A stretch of 64,000 nt of DNA from a bacterium (lineage in GTDB: Bacteria > Cyanobacteriota > Vampirovibrionia > Obscuribacterales > Obscuribacteraceae), in contig WGMS01000020.1 of NCBI GenBank assembly GCA_016124935.1, positions 91,133-155,132 on the forward strand, in the 5' to 3' direction. The position numbers and the translations under genes were made by a program. Shown here in pieces: positions 1-8,376 of the stretch (its first letter is position 1; every line of letters begins with the position of its first letter). The notes under the pieces were generated by a model. The model had not been told where the DNA came from. It was given only the letters and a program-made list of their open reading frames with translations, and searched no databases.

Positions 1-71
1 GCCTCTTTGCGCGAAGGAAGAATGCCTCTTTCGACAATCAGCAAATCCAGTCTTTGTTTCTTGCTCTTCAT
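1..71 (-). CDS. tlyA: TlyA-family rRNA 2'-O-methyltransferase, N-terminal fragment
   Basis: Only the first 23 codons lie in the window; the gene runs off the left edge. The reverse strand from the ATG at 71 reads MKSKKQRLDLLIVERG and then ILPSRKEA. This is the characteristic beginning of TlyA/hemolysin-A proteins, an S4 RNA-binding domain that starts K-x-R-L-D-x-L-L-V-E-R-G and continues F-P-S-R-x-x-A. Known family members 2'-O-methylate 16S and/or 23S rRNA. An in-frame ATG further upstream (near 170) would add an N-terminal extension of about 33 residues that does not look like the family, so I prefer 71. The assignment rests on the S4 motif alone; the methyltransferase domain is outside the window. 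Confidence 0.68.
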   Translation of the reverse strand, partial: MKSKKQRLDLLIVERGILPSRKE

Positions 72-206
72 CGCGGTTTTTTCATGCTCAAATCTAAGCT
101 GTTCTTGGCAACCCGCTCCCCGGACAAGCTGGGAAGCGATTTCAAAAGTTATTATTTCATCTAATTTCATGAATCTCCCGGACATTCATGGCAATATTTA
201 AATCAT

Positions 207-292
207 GGAGCAGACCCGGCTGGATGAGGACGCCGCCTTGAAAGCGGTCGCCCAGAAATGGGTTGGGGGTTCGAGTCCCTCCTGCTCCGCCA
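207..292 (+). tRNA. tRNA-Ser(UGA)
   Basis: This folds as a class II tRNA. The acceptor stem is GGAGCAG paired with CTGCTCC, followed by discriminator G and an encoded CCA end. The anticodon stem GCCGC (232-236) pairs with GCGGT (244-248) around the loop CTTGAAA, giving anticodon TGA at 239-241, which reads UCA serine codons. A long variable arm (GCCCA/TGGGT) and a T arm with the loop TTCGAGT complete it. The long variable arm agrees with serine identity. Confidence 0.96.
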
Positions 293-347
293 TTCTTGGT
301 ATAAGATAGACTTCAGTAGAATTTCAGTCGAGTTCGACTTTCAGTCA

Positions 348-1730
348 ATGAAATTAACTGTGGGACTTACATCCAGTGACCTTAAGCGTTTGAGCCACGG
401 CTCCCTTCGGTTTCGTTCTTCCAGTCTGGCTAAGCTTTATCAGGTCGCTCTGCCTGGAGCGGCTCAGACAAGACTTGGCGCACTGGTCGATAGCTTTTCA
501 AGAAAGGAGCTGGCTTCCGCCCCGGCAGGAGCAACTATCTCTATCGGTTGCGCTGCCGGTGGCGACTTTGCCGTTTCAGTCGGGGACAGAAAGTTCAGTA
601 TACCTGCCGGCAATGTTCTTCTTGTCGATCCGCTAAACGGCACCCTGAGTTCACTCTCCTTTACCAGAGCCGGCGCCAGAGGCAAGGGTAGTCCATCTTA
701 TCGCGGTGCAATAGCGGTTTATTCCGGTACTGATGCGGTTGGCGGCTTGAGGGCTGCAGTGATACTCGATATCGACGATTATTTAAGGGGGGTTCTGCAA
801 TCAGAAATTCCGGCCTCTTACCACATAGAGGCGATTAAAGCCCAGGCCGTAGCGGCCAGGACCTATGCTTTGAATCCGAGGGTAGATCATGGTCCTGACC
901 GAGTCAATGTCTGCGATTCTTATCTCTGCTGTCAGTATTTCGGCGGGCTGAATACCAGTCTGGCAAGTAGCCACAAAACTGCTATCGATGCAACGTCACA
1001 CCAGATATTAACTTACGATGGCGCTCCTATTCTTGCCCTTTTCAGCAGTAATGCCGGCGGCCACACCGAGAATTACGAGAACTGCTTCTCTGATATTCGA
1101 ACCAATCAATTTCCACCACCGGCAGTACCATATTTAAGAGGGGTGAGCGAGGCCTTTCATCCTACTTCTCAGATTGCCGGTCAGACCGGAGCCGAAAAAT
1201 ATTTGAGAGCTTTGTATGCCAGTGGCACACCCCGGACTGCTGACGCCTGGAGTCACCACTTCAAGTGGCAGGTTTCGATTAGCGCAGCACAGCTCGAGGC
1301 GCATCTGCATAATACAGCCGCCAAAATGCTGGCGGCAGCCGAGACCGCACCATTTATAGTGCCACCAAAGTCAGCTAAATTTGGACATATACTGGACGTT
1401 GCCGTGGATAAGCGTGGCGTTTCCGGATCCGCGGTGGAAATTTCGGTCAAGACAAAAAGCGGCGATTGGAAAGTGAGGAAAGAGCTGGTGATCAGGGACT
1501 TCTTCGTTATTCCTAATAGTTCAATCAAAAGATTGAAGAGTGCCAGATTTTATCTCGACATCGCCAGAAATAGTGCCGGGCTTATTTCGAACATCTCTTT
1601 CAAGGGACTCGGCTGGGGTCACGGGGTGGGATTGCAGCAGACTGGCGCCCAGGGCTGGGCAAAATCAGGGAGAGATTATCGGCAAATCCTGGCTCATTAT
1701 TATCAGGGTACCAATATTGAAAGAGCTTAA
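348..1730 (+). CDS. SpoIID/LytB-domain protein (putative peptidoglycan-stem-processing amidase enhancer)
   Basis: The 460-residue protein carries a SpoIID domain. Its core includes YLRGVLQSEIPASY, then EAIKAQAVAARTYAL, then SSNAGGHTE, and near the C terminus GWGHGVGLQQTGAQGWA with a closing YYQGTNI, all hallmarks of the family. SpoIID is a lytic transglycosylase acting on denuded glycan in sporulating bacteria, while LytB-type homologues modify amidases; cyanobacteria and relatives keep non-sporulation versions. No clear signal peptide is seen at the chosen start, so how it reaches the wall is unclear. The ATG at 348 was chosen because the open frame upstream runs into the tRNA-Ser gene. It is co-directional with the two TPR lipoproteins downstream, about 130 bp away. 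Confidence 0.85.
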   Translation: MKLTVGLTSSDLKRLSHGSLRFRSSSLAKLYQVALPGAAQTRLGALVDSFSRKELASAPAGATISIGCAAGGDFAVSVGDRKFSIPAGNVLLVDPLNGTLSSLSFTRAGARGKGSPSYRGAIAVYSGTDAVGGLRAAVILDIDDYLRGVLQSEIPASYHIEAIKAQAVAARTYALNPRVDHGPDRVNVCDSYLCCQYFGGLNTSLASSHKTAIDATSHQILTYDGAPILALFSSNAGGHTENYENCFSDIRTNQFPPPAVPYLRGVSEAFHPTSQIAGQTGAEKYLRALYASGTPRTADAWSHHFKWQVSISAAQLEAHLHNTAAKMLAAAETAPFIVPPKSAKFGHILDVAVDKRGVSGSAVEISVKTKSGDWKVRKELVIRDFFVIPNSSIKRLKSARFYLDIARNSAGLISNISFKGLGWGHGVGLQQTGAQGWAKSGRDYRQILAHYYQGTNIERA

Positions 1731-1857
1731 TATTGGCGGGATTTGACAACATCCGCTCGATCACATACCGATATAGAAGTAGTAGAAAGCGGCTTGAAAT
1801 GCTACTCTGTCTGAAAAGGCGCTCATTTACCATCGGACCTATGGAGAGTTTTTACCA

Positions 1858-2412
1858 GTGATGAAGTTGAGACAGTCCAGAGTCTTGCATATGCTTTTGC
1901 TTGCGGTCATCTCTTCGACCTTTATGTTTGCTTGTGGTGATGTCAAGCCACTGTCCTTCAGTATGGACAGCAAGAAAACCTGGGAGGATCTCGTTGCCGA
2001 AGGTCAGGCAGCCCTTTCTGCCGGTAAGATTCCGGCTGCCGAAGCCGCTTTTTCAGAAGCGGTGGAGAAATGCTCCGAAAAGTTCGGTGAGGATGACGCT
2101 CGTACCGGTACCTGTGTAGGCTATCTGGCCGAACTCTATCGCAATCAGCAAGAATGGCTGAAAGCCGGAAAGGCGTACAAGCGATGGATGTCAATCATGG
2201 ACAAAAACGATCCTACCGGTGAGCAGCTCAAAATTATTCGCAAGGGCTATAAAGAGATTCGTCACAAGATAAAGCAATACGGTCTCGAAGAGAACGACGA
2301 TAAAGACAAAGAGAAGGCTGACAAGGCGGCAGAAGGCGCTGCCTCCGACAAAAAAAAGAAAGGAGCCTCCGTTAAGGCTGATGACGAATCGGGCGAAGAA
2401 GACGCTGAATAG
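1858..2412 (+). CDS. TPR-containing lipoprotein
   Basis: The 184-residue protein begins with a hydrophobic signal ending in a lipobox-like FMFAC at about residues 22-26, so it is probably a lipoprotein. Residues about 43-125 form helical tetratricopeptide-type repeats (AGKIPAAEAAFSEAVEKC and following), and the last 35 residues are a highly charged Lys/Glu/Asp tail. The start is GTG 1858, with GGAG at 1843; ATG 1861 is an equally possible start. It lies immediately before a second lipoprotein of the same design (2434), 21 bp away, and the two are likely co-transcribed. It is probably an envelope protein scaffold; partner unknown. Confidence 0.72.
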   Translation: MMKLRQSRVLHMLLLAVISSTFMFACGDVKPLSFSMDSKKTWEDLVAEGQAALSAGKIPAAEAAFSEAVEKCSEKFGEDDARTGTCVGYLAELYRNQQEWLKAGKAYKRWMSIMDKNDPTGEQLKIIRKGYKEIRHKIKQYGLEENDDKDKEKADKAAEGAASDKKKKGASVKADDESGEEDAE

Positions 2413-2433
2413 TCATTGTTAGAGGTGCGCAGT

Positions 2434-2994
2434 ATGAGAATTCAATCCTGGACAAAGCTGGTTGTGCTCTCATCGCTGTTCATCGCCTTACCCTTTGCCC
2501 TGGGCGGATGCTTGAAAGAGTGGGATTATGAAGAGGTCAAATCCTGGTATGATCCGCAAGCGACCACCTTTGACGAGAATCTAGCCGCTGCCAGGCAGAT
2601 GGTCCGGGAAGGACGACCGGACAAGGCCGAGAATTATCTGAAGACAGCTATCAAGCTGGTTGATTCCCAGTATGGTCCGGAAGATTTGCGCATTGCCACC
2701 GCCGCCGATGAATTAGCTTTTCTGCAGGAGCAGGCAGGAAAGTTCAACGAGGCTGAAGCGAGCTATCGCACCGCATTGAAAGCGAGAACCTCTCTGAAAG
2801 CCGATAATCCGGATCTGATCAGAAATAAAAAAGCTCTGGCTGCCACTCTGATGAAGCTTTATAAAGCGGAAGAGGCCGAAGCAATTCTCAATGAGCTCAA
2901 GGGCAAGAGCAGTGCCAAAGAAGTTAAGCAAGCTCCAGAGAAGAACCAGGGCTCTTCCGTCCATCGAAGAAAACGCCAAATAGATAGCCACTGA
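2434..2994 (+). CDS. TPR-containing lipoprotein, second of a pair
   Basis: The 186-residue protein has a signal sequence ending LGGC (lipobox) at about residues 22-25, and TPR-like helices with repeats around AARQMVREGRPDKAENYLKT and EAEASYRTALKART. The ATG at 2434 is preceded by AGAGGT at 2421, well spaced, which excludes an upstream in-frame TTG. It follows the similar lipoprotein at 1858 with a short gap, suggesting an ancient tandem duplication of a lipobox-TPR module. No enzymatic motif is visible. Confidence 0.72.
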   Translation: MRIQSWTKLVVLSSLFIALPFALGGCLKEWDYEEVKSWYDPQATTFDENLAAARQMVREGRPDKAENYLKTAIKLVDSQYGPEDLRIATAADELAFLQEQAGKFNEAEASYRTALKARTSLKADNPDLIRNKKALAATLMKLYKAEEAEAILNELKGKSSAKEVKQAPEKNQGSSVHRRKRQIDSH

Positions 2995-3020
2995 TCAAGC
3001 CACTGATTTTGGTTTACTAG

Positions 3021-5678
3021 TTACTCTTCTACCAGGTCGACCTTGCTACCCAGCAGTCTGACCCGGAATTTGAATTCTGGCTTTTTGACCACCGGCGCAT
3101 TTTCGAACTGACCGATCTTGATGATCGCATTCTCCATGGCTTTGCTTATCTTCTCGAATTTGTCTTCTTCGACATGCTTCTCGAGACGCTTGACTCTGCC
3201 GGAGTGATCGAGGCCGACAACCAGGCTTACCTGTTTCCACTTCTTGGGTTCGCCGTTTTCTTCCTCGAATTTCTCGGCGCTTTTCACAAAGCCTTCAGGG
3301 AGATCAAGCTCTTTGTCTATCTGCTCTTTAGCTTGTTCGAGGAACTTTTTAATGTCATCATCGGTAGAGGTTTTCACCACTTCCTTGTCGGTGTCGACAT
3401 CTTCCTCGTCCTCGTCAGGATGGATAAAGACCTGATTGGGTTCGTTCTCTTTCATCTTCTCTTCGTTTCCGCGAGCGGTAATCTCGGAGGCCAGCTGATC
3501 GAGCACGAAGAGGGTGGTTTTGAAGTCGTACTTCCGCTTATCCGGATCTTTGAAAGCCTGTCCGACCACCAGGATGGATTTGCCTTCCTGGGCTGCTGGA
3601 AATGCTGCCAGTAATATATTGACCGGGTTTTCCTGTCCCGGTGAGGTGTACTTGCCCAGAATCCATTTGAGCTTGCCGGAACCCAAAATTTGTTCTCCGG
3701 CGTCGACTACGGCATTGCTCAGATTGACCCTGTCTACCTCCACATGTGGTGGCTTGCCGACAAACTTATCGAGTGAGTTGATCGGGGTCTCGTCGTTGTA
3801 GACGATGAACAAAATGCGCTGATTCGACTGCTCGGAAAACAGTCCGAATGATTTGGAAGGTGCTGTAATTTCTGATGTATCCGAGTACCAGTACATCGGC
3901 GGTGGTGTGGCGGAAAAGCCAGCGTATTCGGTGGCAATCTCCACCGCTTTCTTATCGCTGGGCTCGGCCTTGACTCGCTTCACTTCAGGTTTTGGTTGAG
4001 TTGTCGGAGCTTCTCCTTTCGGTCCACAGAGAGCGAGTCCAAGCAACGATACACAGAAAACAGCTCCAGCGCCAAGATACATCTGTTGGTTGGAGACTTT
4101 GTATTTTTTCTGGAGCTTGCGAATCTCTTTAGCCGGCTTCGACGCCAATATGGGATTGCTGGGCTCTTCTTCTTTGGGCGGTGGTTCTATGAGATAACCA
4201 CAGGTCTTGCATTCGCCGTATTCTTCATTGGCGGAGAAGCAGTTAGGACAAATGATCAGGTCGTCTTCGGACTTGCTCGGGTCGACAACCTTGCTTGGAT
4301 CCAGTGAGCGAAGGCTGCCTACTCCTTCACCTTCTTCGTTGTCGGTGGAGGATTTCACCTTTCTGGTGCTCAGATCGAGCAAGGCGCCCATCCACATGAA
4401 CTGGAAGCACTTGACCGGCGGCGCTTGCTGACCAGGTTTGATTAATTGCTCTCCGCTGTGGATACCAATCAGTTTGTAGTCTTTTAATATGAGGGCGCCA
4501 TGGACATCGTCGGGAATGGCGATGGTATGAAGCATGTTTTTCGGTTGAAGGGAGTTGGCTACCCCGAAAAAGTTTCCTTCCAGCCAGGTAGGCTTGCCGC
4601 TTACCGGATCCAGATAAAAGGCCTGGAGACCATCCCAGGGATGCACTTCGAAGTCGGTGTGGGATACAAGCGGTGCGCCCATCTGCCCGGTGCAGGGAAA
4701 GGGGGAGACTTTGTTGATCTGGGAGACCACTCCGCGGTTGACGAGCTCTCGGATGGCGACCAGCACAGTGTAGGTGTCGACTCCTATGCGGACGGGCATG
4801 TCCTTGAGGGTTATATAACCATCCAGGGAGTCCCAGAGGGGCTCCACCATCCACTGAATCTCCTCGGAGGCGTCAGCCGGATTGAAGTTCTGAACAACTT
4901 GCTGATACCGAGAATCCGGTCCGCCGAGCTGCTGAAAAAGATTGGGAATCTCTTCTGCTCGGCGCATCGCTTCGTAGGCCAGGGCGTCGGGCGGTGTCTG
5001 GACATCGGGCACTTCGCCCCATTCGATATTCATGCCGGGACGGAAAGCAAAGCCGACGGCGGGCTGCCGATAGACCAGCTCGCAGAACGCCATCTCGGAT
5101 GACATTACCTGCTTGAAAAAGACTTTCATGATGCCGCCGTTGGCCATCAGAAGATGGGCGACAGGAATATTGCGTGTATCGTAGAGGGTGAGAAGACCTT
5201 CTCTCTGCGATTCGACTATGGTCCTTATCACCTGGATGAACTCGGTCCCGCGGAGATTACCCGAGGCTTCCACGCCTTCGCTGGAGAAAGGCAGGGACAT
5301 GGCACGGTTCAACTCAGCGATGCGCTCCTGGGGAACTTGCGGTGGATTACCCTCGATCACCAGCATGGCGATATCGTTCATGAACGAGCCGGGCTTGTCC
5401 ACCGGACCGCCGGTCTGGTTCAAGTACCGGGCGCGGGCCTCGACCTTATCGAAGTCGTTGTGTAAGTTGACTGTTTTTATCGAGACCTGGATGTCGGCAA
5501 AAGGGAATTTAACCGCCAGAGCCCAGGGGGCTTCGACATAGTGAAAGACCTGGGAGGCGCAGGTGACAACACGACTTTTAGAAACCAGAAAGGCCAGACC
5601 CAGCTTCCTGGGCGGGGTCACCGAGGTATCGATCACAAAACCAATCGCATTGGCAAATTCTTGTTCGAGATGATGCAT
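3021..5678 (-). CDS. Membrane protein with degenerate trypsin-like domain, DUF4388/PATAN-like domain and zinc ribbon
   Basis: The 885-residue protein is modular. Residues 1-120 resemble a trypsin-fold protease (LAFLVSKSRVVTCASQV, then NDIAMLVIEG). The position of the catalytic His is Ser and no GxSGG follows, so proteolysis is unlikely. Residues about 150-230 (GNLRGTEFIQVIRTIVESQ and on) resemble DUF4388/PATAN domains found in bacterial signalling proteins. Around residue 475 lies a zinc ribbon with two C-x2-C pairs (CPNC, CKTC), then a single transmembrane helix (YLGAGAVFCVSLLGLALCG) near residue 535, and a long charged C-terminal part. It stands alone between two plus-strand genes. The function is unknown; it is likely a membrane-anchored sensing or scaffold protein. 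Confidence 0.7.
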   Translation of the reverse strand: MHHLEQEFANAIGFVIDTSVTPPRKLGLAFLVSKSRVVTCASQVFHYVEAPWALAVKFPFADIQVSIKTVNLHNDFDKVEARARYLNQTGGPVDKPGSFMNDIAMLVIEGNPPQVPQERIAELNRAMSLPFSSEGVEASGNLRGTEFIQVIRTIVESQREGLLTLYDTRNIPVAHLLMANGGIMKVFFKQVMSSEMAFCELVYRQPAVGFAFRPGMNIEWGEVPDVQTPPDALAYEAMRRAEEIPNLFQQLGGPDSRYQQVVQNFNPADASEEIQWMVEPLWDSLDGYITLKDMPVRIGVDTYTVLVAIRELVNRGVVSQINKVSPFPCTGQMGAPLVSHTDFEVHPWDGLQAFYLDPVSGKPTWLEGNFFGVANSLQPKNMLHTIAIPDDVHGALILKDYKLIGIHSGEQLIKPGQQAPPVKCFQFMWMGALLDLSTRKVKSSTDNEEGEGVGSLRSLDPSKVVDPSKSEDDLIICPNCFSANEEYGECKTCGYLIEPPPKEEEPSNPILASKPAKEIRKLQKKYKVSNQQMYLGAGAVFCVSLLGLALCGPKGEAPTTQPKPEVKRVKAEPSDKKAVEIATEYAGFSATPPPMYWYSDTSEITAPSKSFGLFSEQSNQRILFIVYNDETPINSLDKFVGKPPHVEVDRVNLSNAVVDAGEQILGSGKLKWILGKYTSPGQENPVNILLAAFPAAQEGKSILVVGQAFKDPDKRKYDFKTTLFVLDQLASEITARGNEEKMKENEPNQVFIHPDEDEEDVDTDKEVVKTSTDDDIKKFLEQAKEQIDKELDLPEGFVKSAEKFEEENGEPKKWKQVSLVVGLDHSGRVKRLEKHVEEDKFEKISKAMENAIIKIGQFENAPVVKKPEFKFRVRLLGSKVDLVEE

Positions 5679-5930
5679 TATCTATTCAGTATATGAGCCA
5701 TAAAAGTCGTTATAACATGCTTTTGATCAGACAGAGAGCTTTGGATATTGTAAGTTCATATGTCTATAATTCAAGATTCCCATTTGGTGGAGAAGTCTAA
5801 TCCGTCTAATTATATTAGTTGAGTCCCCCGGAGCCCAGTATCCGCCAGCCGGGCTGGGCCCGGGGCGTTGCCGGTGGCGTTATCTGAAACAGACGTTCTT
5901 GACTGCTTCGTTTTATCGGCAGCATGCTTT

Positions 5931-6275
5931 CTATTGACTGGGTTTTACTATTTTTCCCGCCACCGATTTGTCCCAGGACGGTAAACACCAGTTGCAAGGG
6001 AGATAGCGGAGGAAAGTACCTTCTTCTTTGGATTTGAGCAGTTTCACGTGTTCGCTACGCATCTTTCTGACAAATTCGCATTCCGGCTTATGAAACTTGG
6101 CTGAGAATGAATTGCCAACATAGTGAAAGCTTGGTTGGCTTTTGTTTTGGGGGCTTTTTTCCGACGTTTTCAGCTGACTTTCGGTCTCCTCTTTTGCTTC
6201 AACAACTTTCCATCCGGACCAAGTGATCATGACCAGGCAGAGAACCGATGCCGCTATCCCTCTAAACTCTTTCAT
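5931..6275 (-). CDS. Small secreted protein with Ada-like Cys4 metal-binding domain
   Basis: The 114-residue protein has an N-terminal hydrophobic signal or anchor, then a C-terminal domain beginning HYVGNSFSAKFHKPECEFV and containing YLPCNWCLP. The pattern VGN-x(5)-FH-x-P-x-C ... PC-x2-C is that of the Ada-type zinc-binding fold, often found alone in exported proteins of unknown role. ATG 6275 is preceded by a strong GGAGGGG site six bases upstream, which decides it over the in-frame TTG two codons earlier. It is divergent from pncB. No DNA-repair methyltransferase domain is attached, so this is not Ada itself. Confidence 0.7.
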   Translation of the reverse strand: MKEFRGIAASVLCLVMITWSGWKVVEAKEETESQLKTSEKSPQNKSQPSFHYVGNSFSAKFHKPECEFVRKMRSEHVKLLKSKEEGTFLRYLPCNWCLPSWDKSVAGKIVKPSQ

Positions 6276-6337
6276 ATTCAACCCCTCCTCATATTTCTGT
6301 TAAAGTTATGGACCATTTAATCGGGGGTGTAAAGGCA

Positions 6338-7861
6338 ATGGTATTAGGGAACGCGTTCCGAAACTGTCAAGATCACGCGCTTTTGACAGATCTCTATGAA
6401 TTGACCATGGCCTATGCCTACTGGAAGAGCGGCAGCGCTTCTAAAGAGGCTGTCTTTCATCTCTCTTTTCGGAAGAACCCCTTTGATGGCGGTTATGCTG
6501 TTTTCTGCGGACTGCAGCAGGTGGTCGAATATCTGAAGAATCTCAAATTTGATCATGAAGATCTCGATTATCTCTCCACTCTCCAGAATCGAGACGGTTC
6601 GCCGCTTTTCGAAGAGGCATTTTTAGAATATCTGGAAGACCTCGAATTCGAGCTCGATGTGGACAGTGTTCCGGAAGGAACCATCGTTTTCGGTCATGAG
6701 CCCCTCATTAGAGTACGTGGACCGATTATCCAGGCTCAGCTTGTGGAGACCACTCTGCTCAATTATGTGAGCTTCTCCACTCTGGTGGCCACCAAAGCGG
6801 CTCGCATTAAAGAAGCCGGCGGCGATCTTCCTGTCTTCGAGTTTGGCTTGAGACGCGCCCAGGGACCCGATGGTGGTATCACCGCCAGTCTGGCTGCCTA
6901 TATCGGAGGCTGCGATGGCACCTCTAATGTGCTTGCCGGACGTTATTTTAAAATCCCGGTGGTCGGCACCCATGCTCATAGTTGGGTAATGTCCTTCCCC
7001 GACGAGACCTCGGCCTTTTCCACCTATGCCGAGGCGATGCCGAAGAATTGTTATTTCCTGGTGGATACCTATGACACTGTAAACGGTGTTAAGAATGCGG
7101 TGGAGGTTGGTCGTCGTTTGAGAGCGCAGGGTGGAGAGCTGCTTGGCGTGCGGCTTGATTCTGGGGATCTTGCTTATCTCAGTATAGAGACCCGCAAGAT
7201 CCTCGATGAAGCCGGTTTTGAAAATGCCAAGATAGTCGCCAGTAACAATCTTGACGAAGACGTAATCAAATCTTTGAGAGCCCAGGGTGCCAAGATAGAT
7301 GTCTGGGCCGTTGGCACCAAGCTGGTCACTTGTGACGATCAACCCTCTCTGGGTGCGGTCTACAAACTTTCCGCGGTAAGAGACAAAGGCGAGCCTGACT
7401 GGACCAGGGTGGTTAAGGTATCTGAGCAGTCTTTCAAGACATCCAATCCCGGCATTCTACAAGTAAGAAGGTTCCAGGAGAACGTAGCTCATAATGGCAG
7501 CGGTCTGCGCTACTTTGCCGATATGATCTTTGATGAGGATCTCAACGCTTCAAAACAGTCCGGATGGACGATTGTCGATCCGACTGATTTCACTCGCCGC
7601 AAACTTATTGAAGCGGATTGTCCTTATACCGACCTGCTCAAGCCCCTTTTCAGAAAGGGAAAATTGATTCAAGAGCTGCCCGATCATCATCAGGCGAGAG
7701 CCTATGCCCTGGAGCAGATGAAAGGTTTTCACGAAGGTATAAGAAGACTACTCAATCCCCACCAGTATCCGGTCGGTCTTGAAATAGGTTTGTATGACCT
7801 TAAGACCGAACTCATTCTAAAAGCCCGGGGGCTCGAAAGCGGGGCTCCCGGAAAAGTCTGA
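6338..7861 (+). CDS. pncB: Nicotinate phosphoribosyltransferase
   Basis: This cytosolic enzyme of the Preiss-Handler NAD salvage route makes nicotinate mononucleotide from nicotinate and PRPP. The 507-residue product begins LLTDLYELTMAYAYWKSG, typical of the family, and has FEFGLRRAQGPDGG, VGTHAHSWVMSF with DTYDTVNGVKNAV, and GVRLDSGDLAYLS motifs in the expected order. Length fits the long bacterial NAPRTase type. The start at 6338 is supported by GGGGGTG at 6323 with about eight bases of spacing; an ATG at 6308 would add ten residues but has no visible site. It converges on a small gene at 7872 with only 10 bp between stops. Confidence 0.93.
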   Translation: MVLGNAFRNCQDHALLTDLYELTMAYAYWKSGSASKEAVFHLSFRKNPFDGGYAVFCGLQQVVEYLKNLKFDHEDLDYLSTLQNRDGSPLFEEAFLEYLEDLEFELDVDSVPEGTIVFGHEPLIRVRGPIIQAQLVETTLLNYVSFSTLVATKAARIKEAGGDLPVFEFGLRRAQGPDGGITASLAAYIGGCDGTSNVLAGRYFKIPVVGTHAHSWVMSFPDETSAFSTYAEAMPKNCYFLVDTYDTVNGVKNAVEVGRRLRAQGGELLGVRLDSGDLAYLSIETRKILDEAGFENAKIVASNNLDEDVIKSLRAQGAKIDVWAVGTKLVTCDDQPSLGAVYKLSAVRDKGEPDWTRVVKVSEQSFKTSNPGILQVRRFQENVAHNGSGLRYFADMIFDEDLNASKQSGWTIVDPTDFTRRKLIEADCPYTDLLKPLFRKGKLIQELPDHHQARAYALEQMKGFHEGIRRLLNPHQYPVGLEIGLYDLKTELILKARGLESGAPGKV

Positions 7862-7871
7862 TTCGAAAATC

Positions 7872-8210
7872 TCAGCGGCTTAGACGCTCCGCCAGAGAGA
7901 TAACAGTGGGACCGCTGGGGGCTGTCATTTTTCGCTCGATCTCTTCTACCCAACGCCTGAGAATCTCCAGATCTCGAGTACCTTTCTCGGTGATTTTTTT
8001 CTGGTTGTTTTTGAGCTGGCGATAATACTTCAAAAGAGTGGTGAACAGGCGAAATGCCGCTTCCTGCTCGGATCTTCCATAACAATGCAGACCGAGTTGC
8101 GGTACTCCTACCACGAATCTGTCGTGTGCTTTCCACATTCTTGCGGCAATCAAGCCATTGCTGAAGGGCAGGTCTACTTCTCGAATGTTCGCATCATTGG
8201 GTGATGTCAT
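7872..8210 (-). CDS. Small HicB-like-fold protein
   Basis: This 112-residue protein is not confidently recognised. Residues 20-70 (AARMWKAHDRFVVGVPQLG, then HCYGRSEQEAAFRLFTTLL) show the beta-beta-alpha pattern of HicB-like proteins: a short substrate-binding-like strand pair, a G-x-S/T-x-x-E-A turn and a helix. No HicA-type partner gene (small, dsRBD-like) lies beside it, and no DNA-binding helix-turn-helix is evident. It lies between convergent pncB and the miaA operon. It could be an orphan antitoxin-like protein or a co-opted housekeeping one. Confidence 0.55.
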   Translation of the reverse strand: MTSPNDANIREVDLPFSNGLIAARMWKAHDRFVVGVPQLGLHCYGRSEQEAAFRLFTTLLKYYRQLKNNQKKITEKGTRDLEILRRWVEEIERKMTAPSGPTVISLAERLSR

Positions 8211-8376
8211 AGTTCATGCCTGGGCCTGGAGGTTTTGATTTCGACCGTTTCTGTCGTGTCATCCCCGGTATCAGCATCACAGTTTTTTCCGGAGGGCAAA
8301 TAAAGCCAAAACCTTTACCAGTATAGCTCTTTCTTGATTTCCGTCCAGTGCTTTTTTACAATCTAAGTTAGATGGA
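8211..8376. other. Intergenic region downstream of miaA
   Basis: This 166-bp stretch has no gene. A short palindrome (ATCTAAGTTAGAT) lies just beyond the miaA stop, without a T-run on the miaA strand, so I do not call it a terminator. Nothing else supportable is seen. Confidence 0.4.

Noticed and set aside
7..201. Open frame on the plus strand of 64 codons before the tRNA gene
   Set aside because: It overlaps the TlyA-like start on the other strand and has no family likeness or ribosome site.
3021..5678. Calling the protein an active trypsin-like protease
   Set aside because: The His position is Ser, and no GxSGG motif follows.
5815..5997. 60-codon minus-strand frame with a Pro/Gly-rich end next to a GC-rich inverted repeat
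   Set aside because: It overlaps the end of the metal-binding gene and has no supporting start site; the inverted repeat has no T run.
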